From Bin80 sp964291275 (lineage in GTDB: Bacteria > Bacteroidota > Rhodothermia > Rhodothermales > Bin80): 64,000 nucleotides of DNA. Positions 36,327-44,965 of this stretch are shown here, piece after piece (positions within the stretch are counted from its first letter, which is position 1; each line of letters begins with the position of its first letter). Below the pieces are notes generated by a model that saw only the letters and a list, made by a program, of their open reading frames with translations, ran no database searches and was not told the origin of the DNA. The stretch is from contig OZ219799.1 of assembly GCA_964291275.2 (NCBI GenBank), forward strand, positions 2,232,001 to 2,296,000. The letters run 5' to 3'. The position numbers and the translations under genes are program-made.

Positions 36327-37454
36327 ATGCTACAAATAATATTGTTACTTCAGGTTGTTGCAGGTACGGCGGATGCTCCTAATCAAAAAGGAGCGGACTA
36401 CGATCCCGCAACAGACTCTCTCCGTTTTGCGGGTGAAGTTCACTTGCGCAATATTCGGCAGTTAACTTTTGGAGGTAATAATGCTGAAGCTTACTGGTCG
36501 TTTGACGATCAGCGGGTCATCTTTCAGAGTGACTGGACACAGATCAACAGCCAGGGGTGTGATCAGCAGTATGTGATGGATCCCGATGTACCAGGCAAAT
36601 ACAAGCTTGTATCAACCGGGCGGGGGCGCACGACCTGTGGTTATTTTCTGCCGGATGGGAGGATCCTGTATGCATCCACACATGCTTCTTCACTGGAATG
36701 TCCTGTGCCACCCGAAGTCGGGGAACATTATGTATGGGCGATCTATGATTCTTTTGATATTTATATAGCCGAATCTGATTATAGCAACCCGGAGCTCCTG
36801 ATTGGTGGCTCAGGTTACGACGCAGAGGCTACGGTGTCGCCGGATGGTCGCTTCATCGTATTCACGTCTACACGCTCTGGAGATCTGGATTTGTGGCGTT
36901 ACGAAATCGCTACGGGGGAAACCATACAGTTGACCAATACACTCGGGTATGATGGTGGGGCGTTCTTTTCCAGGGACTCCAAGAGAATCGTATGGCGGGC
37001 AAGTCGTCCAGAAGGCGAAGATGCACGTACCTACCGGGAATTGTTGGATAAAGGCTTGATAGAGCCCGGTGATCTGGATATTTTTGTCGCTGATATCGAC
37101 GGAGGGAATGTGCAGCAGGTTACGAATGCATCGGGTGCAAACTGGGCTCCGTTTTTTCATCCCGATGGAGAGCATGTGATCTATGCCTCTAATTACGAGA
37201 GCGTGGGTAGAGGACGCCCTGTGTTCGCTATTTACATGGTGGAGATTGCTACTGGTGTGACCACAAAAGTGACACATTCGAGCACCTTTGATGCGTTTCC
37301 AATGTTCTCTTTTGACGGAAAGAGACTGTTGTTCTCCTCTAACCGCAACGTTACCCGAACGCCCACTCACGACACAAATGTGTTTGTTGCTGACTGGGTT
37401 GCTGAACCGGAAGCGGTCGACTATAATTTTAAGTCGCCGGCAGAGGAGAAATAA
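36327..37454 (+). CDS. TolB-like beta-propeller protein
   Basis: 375 residues from ATG 36327 (MLQIILLLQVVAGTADA), which looks like a short signal peptide; TTG 36321 is an alternative. WD40-like TolB repeats recur: LTFGGNNAEAYWSFDDQRVIFQS, ATVSPDGRFIVFTSTRSGDLDLWRYEIATGETIQLTN, WAPFFHPDGEHVIYASNYES and AFPMFSFDGKRLLFSSNRN. Such periplasmic propellers bind proteins or peptides or act as sensors; the protein is not the Pal-associated TolB by context. It begins 185 bp after arsS and ends 11 bp before the second 1603-bp IS. Cysteines near SQGCDQQ, TTCGYF and LECP are unusual for the family. Confidence 0.8.
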   Translation: MLQIILLLQVVAGTADAPNQKGADYDPATDSLRFAGEVHLRNIRQLTFGGNNAEAYWSFDDQRVIFQSDWTQINSQGCDQQYVMDPDVPGKYKLVSTGRGRTTCGYFLPDGRILYASTHASSLECPVPPEVGEHYVWAIYDSFDIYIAESDYSNPELLIGGSGYDAEATVSPDGRFIVFTSTRSGDLDLWRYEIATGETIQLTNTLGYDGGAFFSRDSKRIVWRASRPEGEDARTYRELLDKGLIEPGDLDIFVADIDGGNVQQVTNASGANWAPFFHPDGEHVIYASNYESVGRGRPVFAIYMVEIATGVTTKVTHSSTFDAFPMFSFDGKRLLFSSNRNVTRTPTHDTNVFVADWVAEPEAVDYNFKSPAEEK

Positions 37455-37464
37455 ATTGAATAGT

Positions 37465-39067
37465 GAGCTAATTGCAAAACCCATTTTGCTGCAACTGGTG
37501 AACCGGCCAATTCGGGACATAAATGGGTCTGATTTTCTTGGAATACGTGAATGATTGGCCTGTGTTCACCGCTTTCTTCGAAGCTGTGGGTGATTGGCCT
37601 TCAACGAAGTGTTAACTTGGAGAATTTTGTCCACGATCCGTGCGGACTCCACGCATCGATCCCACGGCTTCTGTATTCCAGAACCCCCCAATTCTGTACG
37701 CGACCACTCGACGATCCGGTTTAGTGGACCATCCGCAGCAGTTGATCCACCGTGAGCACAACAATTCCAAACATCAGGTGACACATCACTTTGCTGTGCC
37801 CACGCACCCGTACATGGCGTCCACCAAACTCATCTTTGAGTCGTCCAAAGACCCGCTCCACGGTCGAACGTTCCTTGTAGCGCGCCCGCTCAGGTGGAAT
37901 AAACCCGGCACTGCGCTGTGCCTTCTGCTCACGACGGTGCGCCGCCTTTCGATTACGCGGATTCGTGTCAATGATCGGCACATGTCCCGCTGCCGTACTG
38001 TGTGCGTGAATCTCCTTCGCGTCATACGCACTATCCATGAGATCATAGCAGTTGTCCACCCGCTCACCCGTCATGGTCGCCAATGGAATGGCCGCTTGGC
38101 TATCGTGCAGGGACGCGGAAGATAGCATACAGCTGATCGGAATCCCGCCGTCTGCTGCATCTATATGTAGCTTATATCCCGTCCAGGATTGCGTATGCCC
38201 TTTCGCATTTCGCTTGCTCCCCACCGTGCACGCCTTGGGCAAATCCGCCAACATCTCCGCTTTGTTCATGGTACGCTGGCGCTCCAAACGCGTGGGGACC
38301 TTTGGACGTTCCTCCCCCTTCCGTGGACGCCCACGCTTGCGTTTCACCGGTTCCGGCGCCTTTTTCTTCGGCACCGGCTTCTCTCTTGCCTCAATCGCCG
38401 TCGAATCCCGCGAAATATGGCCCACCAACGAATCCGCGTAGCTCTCCTGAATCAAGACTTCGTGGATCCGTGTCGGTAACTCGGACTCCGCAAACTCCTT
38501 GAACGCACGGGAAAATGTGGACGCACTGGGCACATCCCGCTGCCGCGACCAACCACACATCGACCGAAGCAATGGGTCCGAAAGTAGGCGCTCTCGCAAT
38601 CCGGCAGTCGTCGGAATATTCAAGACCATCTTGGCCAGAAACGACCGTGCAAGCGAAACCCGAGATGCCAGCGGGCGCCCCGGCGTGCGGAACGAGGTGC
38701 GGGGCAGAAAATCCTCCACACACACCATCTCGAATACCAACAACAACTTCTGATACCGTTTGGGCAACGAACCAAATTCCTCCTCCACCCAAGGAAACAA
38801 TTCCCGTTGGCAGGCAATATAAAAACCTCGTATTTTCTTCCTAAGGGACATGGGAGACTCCGGTTTTCGTGGAAAATTGTCGACACTAATTGATACGAAA
38901 TCCGGGGGACTCCGGTCCCTTTTTTAGCCCTATCGAGGGATGTTTCTATGCTCGGGGCGGATACAAATCCCAATCAAAATCGCCTCCTCTACCCAGAGAC
39001 ACCAACCAGAAACCGTGACCTCAAAATTCCAAAAAATCCCCCGATTTGAGAGTTTTGCAACTGGCTC
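37465..39067 (-). mobile_element. 1603-bp insertion sequence, copy 2 (inverted relative to copy 1)
   Basis: Same length and ends as the element at 24211-25813, in reverse orientation. Flanks are TAGT at 37461-37464 and 39068-39071, a 4-bp target duplication different from that of copy 1, so the two copies inserted independently. I saw only four base differences between them: two synonymous changes in the transposase (YQK and HRR codons) and two in the distal non-coding end. Being 99% or more identical and inverted, the pair could recombine and invert the 11.6 kb between them; matching duplications show that has not happened since insertion. Confidence 0.95.
37721..38851 (-). CDS. DDE transposase of the 1603-bp IS, copy 2
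   Basis: 376 residues, intact and identical in protein sequence to copy 1. The DDE set (SRDSTAIEA, LMDSAYDA, STVERVFGRLK), AT-hook-like basic linker and GGAG ribosome-binding site are all preserved. Two codons carry silent substitutions. Preservation of the frame in both copies argues for recent spread within this genome. Confidence 0.93.
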   Translation of the reverse strand: MSLRKKIRGFYIACQRELFPWVEEEFGSLPKRYQKLLLVFEMVCVEDFLPRTSFRTPGRPLASRVSLARSFLAKMVLNIPTTAGLRERLLSDPLLRSMCGWSRQRDVPSASTFSRAFKEFAESELPTRIHEVLIQESYADSLVGHISRDSTAIEAREKPVPKKKAPEPVKRKRGRPRKGEERPKVPTRLERQRTMNKAEMLADLPKACTVGSKRNAKGHTQSWTGYKLHIDAADGGIPISCMLSSASLHDSQAAIPLATMTGERVDNCYDLMDSAYDAKEIHAHSTAAGHVPIIDTNPRNRKAAHRREQKAQRSAGFIPPERARYKERSTVERVFGRLKDEFGGRHVRVRGHSKVMCHLMFGIVVLTVDQLLRMVH

Positions 39068-39266
39068 TAGTGTCTCATCACACAAAAGAACCTCGATACT
39101 TGTCCCCTTACGCTTCAGTAGAGCCGCGAGGCTATCCTGGTAGTTCGGAGATACCCGAAAAACTGATAAGGCCGGGGGGATGCAATGTCAGAGGTAGTGC
39201 TTGTCCGGCCCTGGATTGATCAAGTGGAAGTAAGATTTTTTCGCATGCGTGAAGGCGATCTGGAGA

Positions 39267-42122
39267 CTATAGACCGAAATTGCGGAAGCGGTAGCTCAGA
39301 TTAAGCAGGACGTAGCGTCCGAGCACTTGGGTCTGACTGTCTTCGACATAGGACTCTGTGATATTTCGGTTGATTCCAGTTTCTTGATTGAAAATATCGC
39401 CGACGAGTAGTTTTACCTCTGCCGCGTCTGCCTGCAGGAATTTGTATCCTAGTCCCGCGTTAACAATAAATGTTGTGGGATAGAGGGTCTCATCTAGGCC
39501 GATGTAGTTATTGTAGGTCAAACTGTGTTCGATCACCAGCCCGCCGATTGGGAGCCATACAAAGCGGACACCTGTGTCATGCCTAAAGAAATTCTCGTCG
39601 AGTGGAGAGTAATAAGAGTTGTTGGCAATTGTATAGACAGCGTTGTATGTGAGAGTAAAGTCCAGGCGCTCACTGATATTGCTTCCAAGCGTCAGACCGC
39701 CATTGAATCCGTACTGTGTCCCCATATTGTCTACGCCATTGATAAGACTGGGGTTTTTCGAGTATGTGACACCACCTCTAAAATTCAAGTTACTGCTAAG
39801 GAGAGAGATTGGTGTACCCAATCCGACGAATGAGCGAATTGTGGTGCTGGGGTTGTTAAAATTCAGCGGGGTAGAGTACTGAGCACCTTGGGGCAGAATA
39901 ATTCGTTCTGCGATAAGTGTATCCCGAGATGCCAAGAAGGAAGCAGTACCAATAGAATTTATTTCCCTGGTCCAACTCACGTACGCGAACATCATTCGGC
40001 CAGCCCGCCGATCACCACGGCGCCCACGGATGCTAATCGTATGTGAGTAGCTGGGTTCAAGGTCAGGATTACCACTTGAGAGAAAAAGAGGATTGGTATT
40101 ATCAATTACGTCCTGCAACTGGCTGACTGAGGGAGTATTCGTTCGTGTACGATAGTCAATGTCCAGATCCAAGGCTTCTCCAAACTCAAATTCGATTTCC
40201 GCTTCGGGCAGAAAACTCAAGAACGAACGGTCTAACCGAAAATCGACAGGGTATGTCTGGTCACCAATAAGTCTTTCATTTTGGATTTCGAGGCCCAACT
40301 GGATGGAGTAACGGTCATCTATTCGTCGTTGGATGGATAGTCCACCACGCTGTTGAACCACATCGTTATCGAACAGACTTGAGAACGTGGGATCTAGGAT
40401 CGTGTGCAGTCCAGTCCGCAAGTCGAGAACATACGCTGAGCGGTCAGATACATTACGATTGTAAGAGGGTCGATAGGTGAGCTGCAGCTGTCCAACTTCG
40501 CCTAGAGGTTCAGTGTAGGCGAACCGAATCGAGTACGACTGTCCGGCAGAAGAGTTGTCGACTTCCTGGTCGTAGGTTGAATCGCTGCTGGCTGTACGGC
40601 TTTGTCGACCAATCTGCATGAACTCGGTAACAGAAAGCTGGTCAGCATCTCCTGTGCGGCTGTTGAATCCGAGTCTGGCATCCGCGGAGATTGTTCTGCC
40701 TGGCTTACTGAATCGGTGTCGATACAGAATGCTAGAACTTGATGTAAAGCCTCGGTTATCAGTTACGTAGTTATTGTATGCTGTATTCAGGAGCGCCCCT
40801 GTCACCAATGAATTGATGCCCGACTGAAGACTGGTAGATGTATTGTTCTGGAAACTGAGGCTTGGTCGAATGGTCAGTGAATTGTTTTCGTTGATGGTGT
40901 AATCAATCCGCGCATTCAGTCTGTGGTTGAAGTTTTCGCTACTTGACTGTGTGTTTTCGTTATAAAACTGAGTTTGGTCGTTGGCCAGAAACAGTTCTCT
41001 ATCAAGGATTGCGTCGTTTTCATTCGAAACCCGATTGAAGAAGTAGCTTCCACTAAGACGCACATTGCTGCCGATCTCATCACTATAATTGACGCCCGCC
41101 GAGGTGGTGTGATTAAGGCCACTTTGGGTTCCCACGAGGAAGTTACGAGGACTAAAGCTACCGCCTCCCCGGCCACCTCGTCCCCCTCTCCCTCCTCCTC
41201 CGCCATCACCGCCTCCTCCCCTCCCACGAAATCTACTGCCTCCGCTACCCATCAATCCCAGTAAGTCCTGGAAAGCGAAATTCTGCTGATTAACATTGTT
41301 AGAAAGACCAATAATGGAAATACGTCGATCACCATCAAATATATTTGTATTGCCTCCGGTGATATATCTCTGATCGTCGCCGTATCCGCCGTAAACTTGC
41401 CCGAACTGGCCGTTACTCATCCCACGTCGTGTAGTGATGTTTATTGTTCTTTCCGAATTACCATCATCGAATCCTGTGAATTGAGATTGATCGCTGTCTG
41501 TATCAAACACCTCAACGTTCTGGATCACGTCTGCAGGAAGGTTTCGGAGGGCAGCTGTGGGGTCCTGACCAAAAAACTCCCGTCCGTCAACAGTTACGCG
41601 CTGTACCTGTTCGCCTTGGGCTTCAACTTGTCCGTCCTGAACAACAATACCAGGAAGCTTTGCCACTAGGTCCTCTGCGGTGGCATCGGGGTTTACCTTA
41701 TAGGCGTCTGCATTGAAGATTGTAGTATCTCCGCGGATCACCATACGCTCCTGGACCTCCTCTACGATCATTTCGTCTAACTGCATTACATCAGGCTTCA
41801 TTGAGATCGTGCCGAGACTTGTGTACGCTCCGTCTATCGTAAGCAATTGTTCGTGGTTGACAAAGCCAACAAAGGTGAGACGTAACCTGAACTCTCCACG
41901 CTCACGTATTTCAATGGCAAAGTACCCATCTGCGTTGGAAGTAGAGGCAGCAACAAGGACTGAGTCTGTAATTGTTTCGATCACGGCAGTCACGCCAGGT
42001 AGCGGGGTATTATCAGCTTCCCCATCGGTGGCACGACCAGAGACAATGTTGATGGCGTTCTGCTGCGCCATGGCTGGGAGTGCGGTTGCAAACAATGCAA
42101 CAATGATCACAAGGATTCGCAT
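39267..42122 (-). CDS. TonB-dependent receptor / outer-membrane beta-barrel protein with CarboxypepD-like N-terminal domain
   Basis: 951 residues. Signal peptide MRILVIIVALFATALPAMAQ is followed by a carboxypeptidase-regulatory-like Ig domain (residues ~25-110, with SGRATDGEADNTPLPGV and SNADGYFAIEIRERGEF), a plug (DLVAKLPGIVVQDGQVEAQG, VTVDGREFFGQDP, DVIQNVEVFDT) and a large barrel ending VLLNLSYRFRNFGL. An unusual glycine/arginine-rich run (GRGGGGDGGGGGRGGRGG) sits at about residues 300-320, at the start of the barrel. The protein belongs to the outer-membrane receptor class seen with the OMP_b-brl_3 barrel. No SusD-like partner is nearby, so the ligand is unknown. Confidence 0.87.
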   Translation of the reverse strand: MRILVIIVALFATALPAMAQQNAINIVSGRATDGEADNTPLPGVTAVIETITDSVLVAASTSNADGYFAIEIRERGEFRLRLTFVGFVNHEQLLTIDGAYTSLGTISMKPDVMQLDEMIVEEVQERMVIRGDTTIFNADAYKVNPDATAEDLVAKLPGIVVQDGQVEAQGEQVQRVTVDGREFFGQDPTAALRNLPADVIQNVEVFDTDSDQSQFTGFDDGNSERTINITTRRGMSNGQFGQVYGGYGDDQRYITGGNTNIFDGDRRISIIGLSNNVNQQNFAFQDLLGLMGSGGSRFRGRGGGGDGGGGGRGGRGGRGGGSFSPRNFLVGTQSGLNHTTSAGVNYSDEIGSNVRLSGSYFFNRVSNENDAILDRELFLANDQTQFYNENTQSSSENFNHRLNARIDYTINENNSLTIRPSLSFQNNTSTSLQSGINSLVTGALLNTAYNNYVTDNRGFTSSSSILYRHRFSKPGRTISADARLGFNSRTGDADQLSVTEFMQIGRQSRTASSDSTYDQEVDNSSAGQSYSIRFAYTEPLGEVGQLQLTYRPSYNRNVSDRSAYVLDLRTGLHTILDPTFSSLFDNDVVQQRGGLSIQRRIDDRYSIQLGLEIQNERLIGDQTYPVDFRLDRSFLSFLPEAEIEFEFGEALDLDIDYRTRTNTPSVSQLQDVIDNTNPLFLSSGNPDLEPSYSHTISIRGRRGDRRAGRMMFAYVSWTREINSIGTASFLASRDTLIAERIILPQGAQYSTPLNFNNPSTTIRSFVGLGTPISLLSSNLNFRGGVTYSKNPSLINGVDNMGTQYGFNGGLTLGSNISERLDFTLTYNAVYTIANNSYYSPLDENFFRHDTGVRFVWLPIGGLVIEHSLTYNNYIGLDETLYPTTFIVNAGLGYKFLQADAAEVKLLVGDIFNQETGINRNITESYVEDSQTQVLGRYVLLNLSYRFRNFGL

Positions 42123-42153
42123 TTATTATCGGTGGAAATTATTGACTATGAAA

Positions 42154-42178
42154 AGGCAGCATGCATGTCTCGCTGCCT
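42154..42178 (-). other. Hairpin in the leader of the TonB receptor gene
   Basis: AGGCAGC and GCTGCCT form a perfect 7-bp stem with an 11-nt loop. On the minus strand the stem is followed by TTTTC and lies about 30 bp before the receptor ATG. It could be a weak terminator for the upstream side or a leader structure; the short T run makes a terminator uncertain. Confidence 0.35.
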
Positions 42179-42402
42179 CGGGAAGATAGACGTAACCAAG
42201 CCAGGTTTTATTCCGTCAATCAGCAGTTCTTCGGTAGCATTTGGGATAAAACTTCCTTATGAGAATAACTGTTGGCTGTTCATCCTTTATTAGTGAAAAG
42301 ATGAAGAGCCAAATTATTAGGTATGCTGCCCGAATCTGCTGTTGTCCTTCCGTCTTTTAGGAGGAGAATAACGGTAAGATTAGTGCCCCAATCAGTCAAC
42401 CG

Positions 42403-42534
42403 TTATGCCAAAATGGCGAAGATGGGTTTGGCGTCACGCCGATATTCATGTCGATACCCATAACAAAAACACACCCACACGAAAATAGCACCCCCGAGCC
42501 AGCCGTAGTCACTCCCGCTTCTCCCCGGAGGCAA
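42403..42534 (-). CDS. Possible small membrane protein after the PspC-domain gene
   Basis: A 43-codon frame opening with TTG at 42534, eight bases after the PspC-domain stop and in the same frame as that gene. TGAGG lies about 7 bp ahead of the TTG as a possible ribosome-binding site. The product would have one hydrophobic segment, YGWLGGAIFVWVCFCYGY, followed by basic residues (RHEYRRDAKP). It could equally be the read-through tail of a longer ancestral PspC protein. I recognise no family. Confidence 0.3.
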   Translation of the reverse strand: MPPGRSGSDYGWLGGAIFVWVCFCYGYRHEYRRDAKPIFAILA

Positions 42535-42543
42535 TGCAGTACC

Positions 42544-43086
42544 TCAGAAAGTGCCGTCACGGTTAGTCTGCTCACCTGGTATGGCGAGCACGAGGATCAC
42601 GTACGATGCTATTCCGAGTATGGCGAATGTGAGGGTCACGAGCGATACTGTTCCGAGCACAAAAAACGGAATAGTTGTGAGGAAAAGCAATCGCAATAGT
42701 CCCACAGGAACATCGAAACGCTCTGCCAAACCACGACAGACGCCGAACAACCAGCGTCGCTTGCGGGGTCGAACGAGGGGTCTGGAAGAGAAGACACGTG
42801 AACGGCGCGTCCGCTTTGGGCGGAGGGCTTTGACCGTAGCAATGGCCATGAAAAAAATTGCTGCAAAGGGGACGGCTCGGCCTAAGTCACTCATGAATCC
42901 ACTCCCAAGAATACCTATTTCCGAAAGTAGGTAGAGAAAATTGCCGACCAAGAGTGCACCACTACCAACGAGGTACCAGTTGATCTTGAACGCGGGTCGC
43001 ACCTCTGACTCGAAGAGCATCTCTTCGAGTGCCTCACTGGAGCGGGTACTGAGATCCAGTTCCGATACGTCGGATTTAGTTGCCAC
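42544..43086 (-). CDS. PspC-domain membrane protein with N-terminal extension
   Basis: 180 residues from GTG 43086, 2 bp after the stop of the small PspC gene; the ATG at 43152 lies inside that gene. The first 45 residues are acidic and hydrophilic, then two membrane segments (INWYLVGSGALLVGNFLYLL and RAVPFAAIFFMAIATV), a basic linker (RPKRTRRSRVF, RPRKRRW) and a C-terminal PspC domain: WLFGVCRGLAERFDVPVGLLRLLFL then a final hydrophobic segment. PspC modules sense membrane stress in phage-shock systems; this is the second of three in a row. No pspA is nearby. Function is inferred from the domain only. Confidence 0.78.
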   Translation of the reverse strand: MATKSDVSELDLSTRSSEALEEMLFESEVRPAFKINWYLVGSGALLVGNFLYLLSEIGILGSGFMSDLGRAVPFAAIFFMAIATVKALRPKRTRRSRVFSSRPLVRPRKRRWLFGVCRGLAERFDVPVGLLRLLFLTTIPFFVLGTVSLVTLTFAILGIASYVILVLAIPGEQTNRDGTF

Positions 43087-43088
43087 TA

Positions 43089-43280
43089 CTAGTTGGGTAT
43101 GATAATCATCGCTGCAATATAACCAAGAAAGACCGCACCGAATGTGATACAACTAGCCGCCACAACCCCTATGCGTAGCCATTTAAGATCTAGGCCATAG
43201 TGTCTTGCAAGGCCGGAGAGGACACCCGCAACCATTTTATCAGATTGCGAGCGGGTTAAGCGTCCACGGTTATAACTCAT
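43089..43280 (-). CDS. Small PspC-domain protein
   Basis: 63 residues from ATG 43280 (MSYNRGRLTRSQSDKMVAG); the longer frame to 43355 adds no recognised sequence. It is essentially one PspC module: GVLSGLARHYGLDLKWLRIGVVAASCITFGAVFLGYIAAMIIIPN, with a soluble RGL-type segment and one or two membrane-spanning stretches. It precedes the larger PspC protein by 2 bp, so the two are certainly co-translated. PspC proteins modulate envelope-stress responses. A third PspC gene lies 308 bp upstream on the same strand. Confidence 0.8.
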   Translation of the reverse strand: MSYNRGRLTRSQSDKMVAGVLSGLARHYGLDLKWLRIGVVAASCITFGAVFLGYIAAMIIIPN

Positions 43281-43588
43281 TGTAGTTCTATACTGTTTGA
43301 TAGAGTGTGCAACAGCGGTTTTGTTGGCAATGCACTTATCTAAACTACGACGCATTCAATATTCTGGTTGCATTTGTCGGCTGCAGTTTCGGTTTCTGTG
43401 CTTACAGACTTAATATTGGTAAGTACACATGTTTCTCCAGGTTGAGGTCGCTGCAATTGGTGGGCTGCTCACACTCACGGAGTCAACTGACATGCTGATT
43501 GACACTTGTCGTGTGTGGTCGATGGTTGCCCAGGATCAATAGAATCTGGAACAAGCTGTCCATGCGACATATGCAAACGGATATCGGA
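43281..43588. other. Intergenic region, 308 bp, promoter region of the PspC pair
   Basis: This spacer separates the third PspC gene (ending at 43589) from the start of the PspC pair at 43280 on the same strand. No gene is seen. TATAGA at about 43291-43296 (minus strand sense) precedes the ATG at 43280, but no convincing -35 element at normal spacing was found. Confidence 0.4.
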
Positions 43589-44236
43589 TTATTTCTGTGA
43601 TCCAGTGTCTGGTTTTTCAGCATCATCAGGAGGGCGCATAAGTATTGCCAGAACGAGGTAGACTATCGGAGGGATGGTTCCGCCGGTAAACAAGGTGCCC
43701 AGGATAAAAAGTAATCGTAGTACAGTCACATCCACATTGATGTGTGGAGCAAGTCCTGCGCATACACCAGCAAAACATTTGTCACGCGATTTAGCCGGGA
43801 GCTTCCACTTCGATGCGAGTGATTGTGGTGGGGTAGTAGCCTCTGCATTCTCGTTTGTATTGTGCTCTTTCTTCTCTTTCTGTTTGCGTTCTCGTTTTTT
43901 CCGTCGGGATTCACGGGTTTTCTTTGCCGCGCGCACTTTTCGTTTTCTGGGTATCAGGCCGAACAGCAGGACAAACAGTATCCCGACAAGCGGAAATACG
44001 ATAAAAGCCTCTTGAAGACCACTTCCCGGCAGAAGTCCGACTTGTTGCAGGATGTACAGAAATACCATACCGATCAGTCCCACACCTGCGATGGTTGGCA
44101 GGTTAACGGCGCCGCCCGGTTTTGGAGCAGCCTCTTCGAAGAAGAACTCCTCGAGGTCAGAATCGGTCAGGTTTTCATTCCCGGGCTCTTCTTTCAGATC
44201 CTGGAGCTCAACATCCTTTTTATTTTTCGTTCGCAT
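43589..44236 (-). CDS. PspC-domain membrane protein with long basic linker
   Basis: 215 residues. Acidic N-terminus (LQDLKEEPGNENLTDSDLEEFFFEE), two membrane segments around residues 48-95 (IAGVGLIGMVFLYILQQVGLL and FPLVGILFVLLFGLI), a very basic linker (RKRKVRAAKKTRESRRKKRERKQKEKKE), then a PspC domain DKCFAGVCAGLAPHINVDVTVLRLLFILG with a final hydrophobic segment. Its ATG abuts the stop of 5-formyltetrahydrofolate cyclo-ligase with no gap, so the two are one transcript. The layout parallels the 180-residue PspC protein, indicating duplication. Likely inner-membrane envelope-stress component. Confidence 0.8.
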   Translation of the reverse strand: MRTKNKKDVELQDLKEEPGNENLTDSDLEEFFFEEAAPKPGGAVNLPTIAGVGLIGMVFLYILQQVGLLPGSGLQEAFIVFPLVGILFVLLFGLIPRKRKVRAAKKTRESRRKKRERKQKEKKEHNTNENAEATTPPQSLASKWKLPAKSRDKCFAGVCAGLAPHINVDVTVLRLLFILGTLFTGGTIPPIVYLVLAILMRPPDDAEKPDTGSQK

Positions 44237-44821
44237 TTATTGCTGGCGGAGCTTAAGCACCCTGGAGGCAGTAACGATATAGTTAACTGGTACATCGTGT
44301 GGATCAGCCGGAAGATGATCCAATAAACAATCGTCAATTACCATGCCAAGCTTAAACGAATCAACATACTCAAACAGTGCATCGTAGAATCCTCCACCAT
44401 AACCAATCCGGTGTCCTGAGGTATCAAACCCGAGACCTGGAACAACGACTAGGTCGATGTCTTCTGCGGGAATATTTGAACGGCTTGCCGGCTCAGATAT
44501 GTCCCATCGGTTTGCTACAAAGCTGCGTTCATGATCGAAGCACCCCCAGTGCATACGAGGGCGCTTCGAGTATGGTTCAATAATGGGTAACAGTACAGTG
44601 CATCCCCGTGCACGTAGCCAGCAATTGAGGGGGCGGATATCAATTTCACGCGGTTCAATTTTTGGCCAGTACGACAGTACGGTTCGTGCTTCCAGTAACT
44701 GTGGTACAGACGCTGCTCGCGCAACAATTCGTCGACATTCAGAGCGATATTTCTCCTCTGTCAGGCTTTGTCGTGCATCGCGGCAGCGAGTGCGTATCGT
44801 GGGTTTACTGAGCATCATCAA
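44237..44821 (-). CDS. 5-formyltetrahydrofolate cyclo-ligase
   Basis: 194 residues. The C-terminal signature DLVVVPGLGFDTSGHRIGYGGGFYDALFEY is the nucleotide- and folate-binding loop of the family; the N-terminal IRTRCRDARQSL and middle RTVLSYWPKIEPREIDIRPL are also typical. The enzyme converts 5-formyl-THF to 5,10-methenyl-THF using ATP. It is the first gene of a run with the PspC proteins, directly abutting the next. It is divergent from ffh. Assignment is strong; the usual names are fau, ygfA or MTHFS. Confidence 0.9.
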   Translation of the reverse strand: MMMLSKPTIRTRCRDARQSLTEEKYRSECRRIVARAASVPQLLEARTVLSYWPKIEPREIDIRPLNCWLRARGCTVLLPIIEPYSKRPRMHWGCFDHERSFVANRWDISEPASRSNIPAEDIDLVVVPGLGFDTSGHRIGYGGGFYDALFEYVDSFKLGMVIDDCLLDHLPADPHDVPVNYIVTASRVLKLRQQ

Positions 44822-44965
44822 TTAATTGATGCAGATCAAAAGAAAATACGTGGAAAACAAGCACTATGATACACTTAAATGATCAAGTAGGCCGCAAAGT
44901 CGTTAACATGTGCTGTTTTCCGTAAACTTGCTGATTTACCCGGTTTTCAGTGTTAGAAAACGTTC

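Noticed and set aside
38052..38441. Open frames on the plus strand across IS copy 2 (129 and 96 codons)
   Set aside because: They are antisense to the transposase and appear identically in copy 1; they arise from its codon bias.
24211..39067. Composite transposon carrying arsenic and exporter genes
   Set aside because: Each IS copy has its own target duplication (TTAT and TAGT), so the segment did not move as a unit between these ends.
39197..39215. Solo end of the 1910-bp IS (GTGCTTGTC) near the second receptor
   Set aside because: Only nine bases match, with no continuation into the inverted repeat.
44822..44965. SRP RNA gene upstream of ffh
   Set aside because: The conserved GGAA tetraloop helix of 4.5S RNA is not visible in this spacer.
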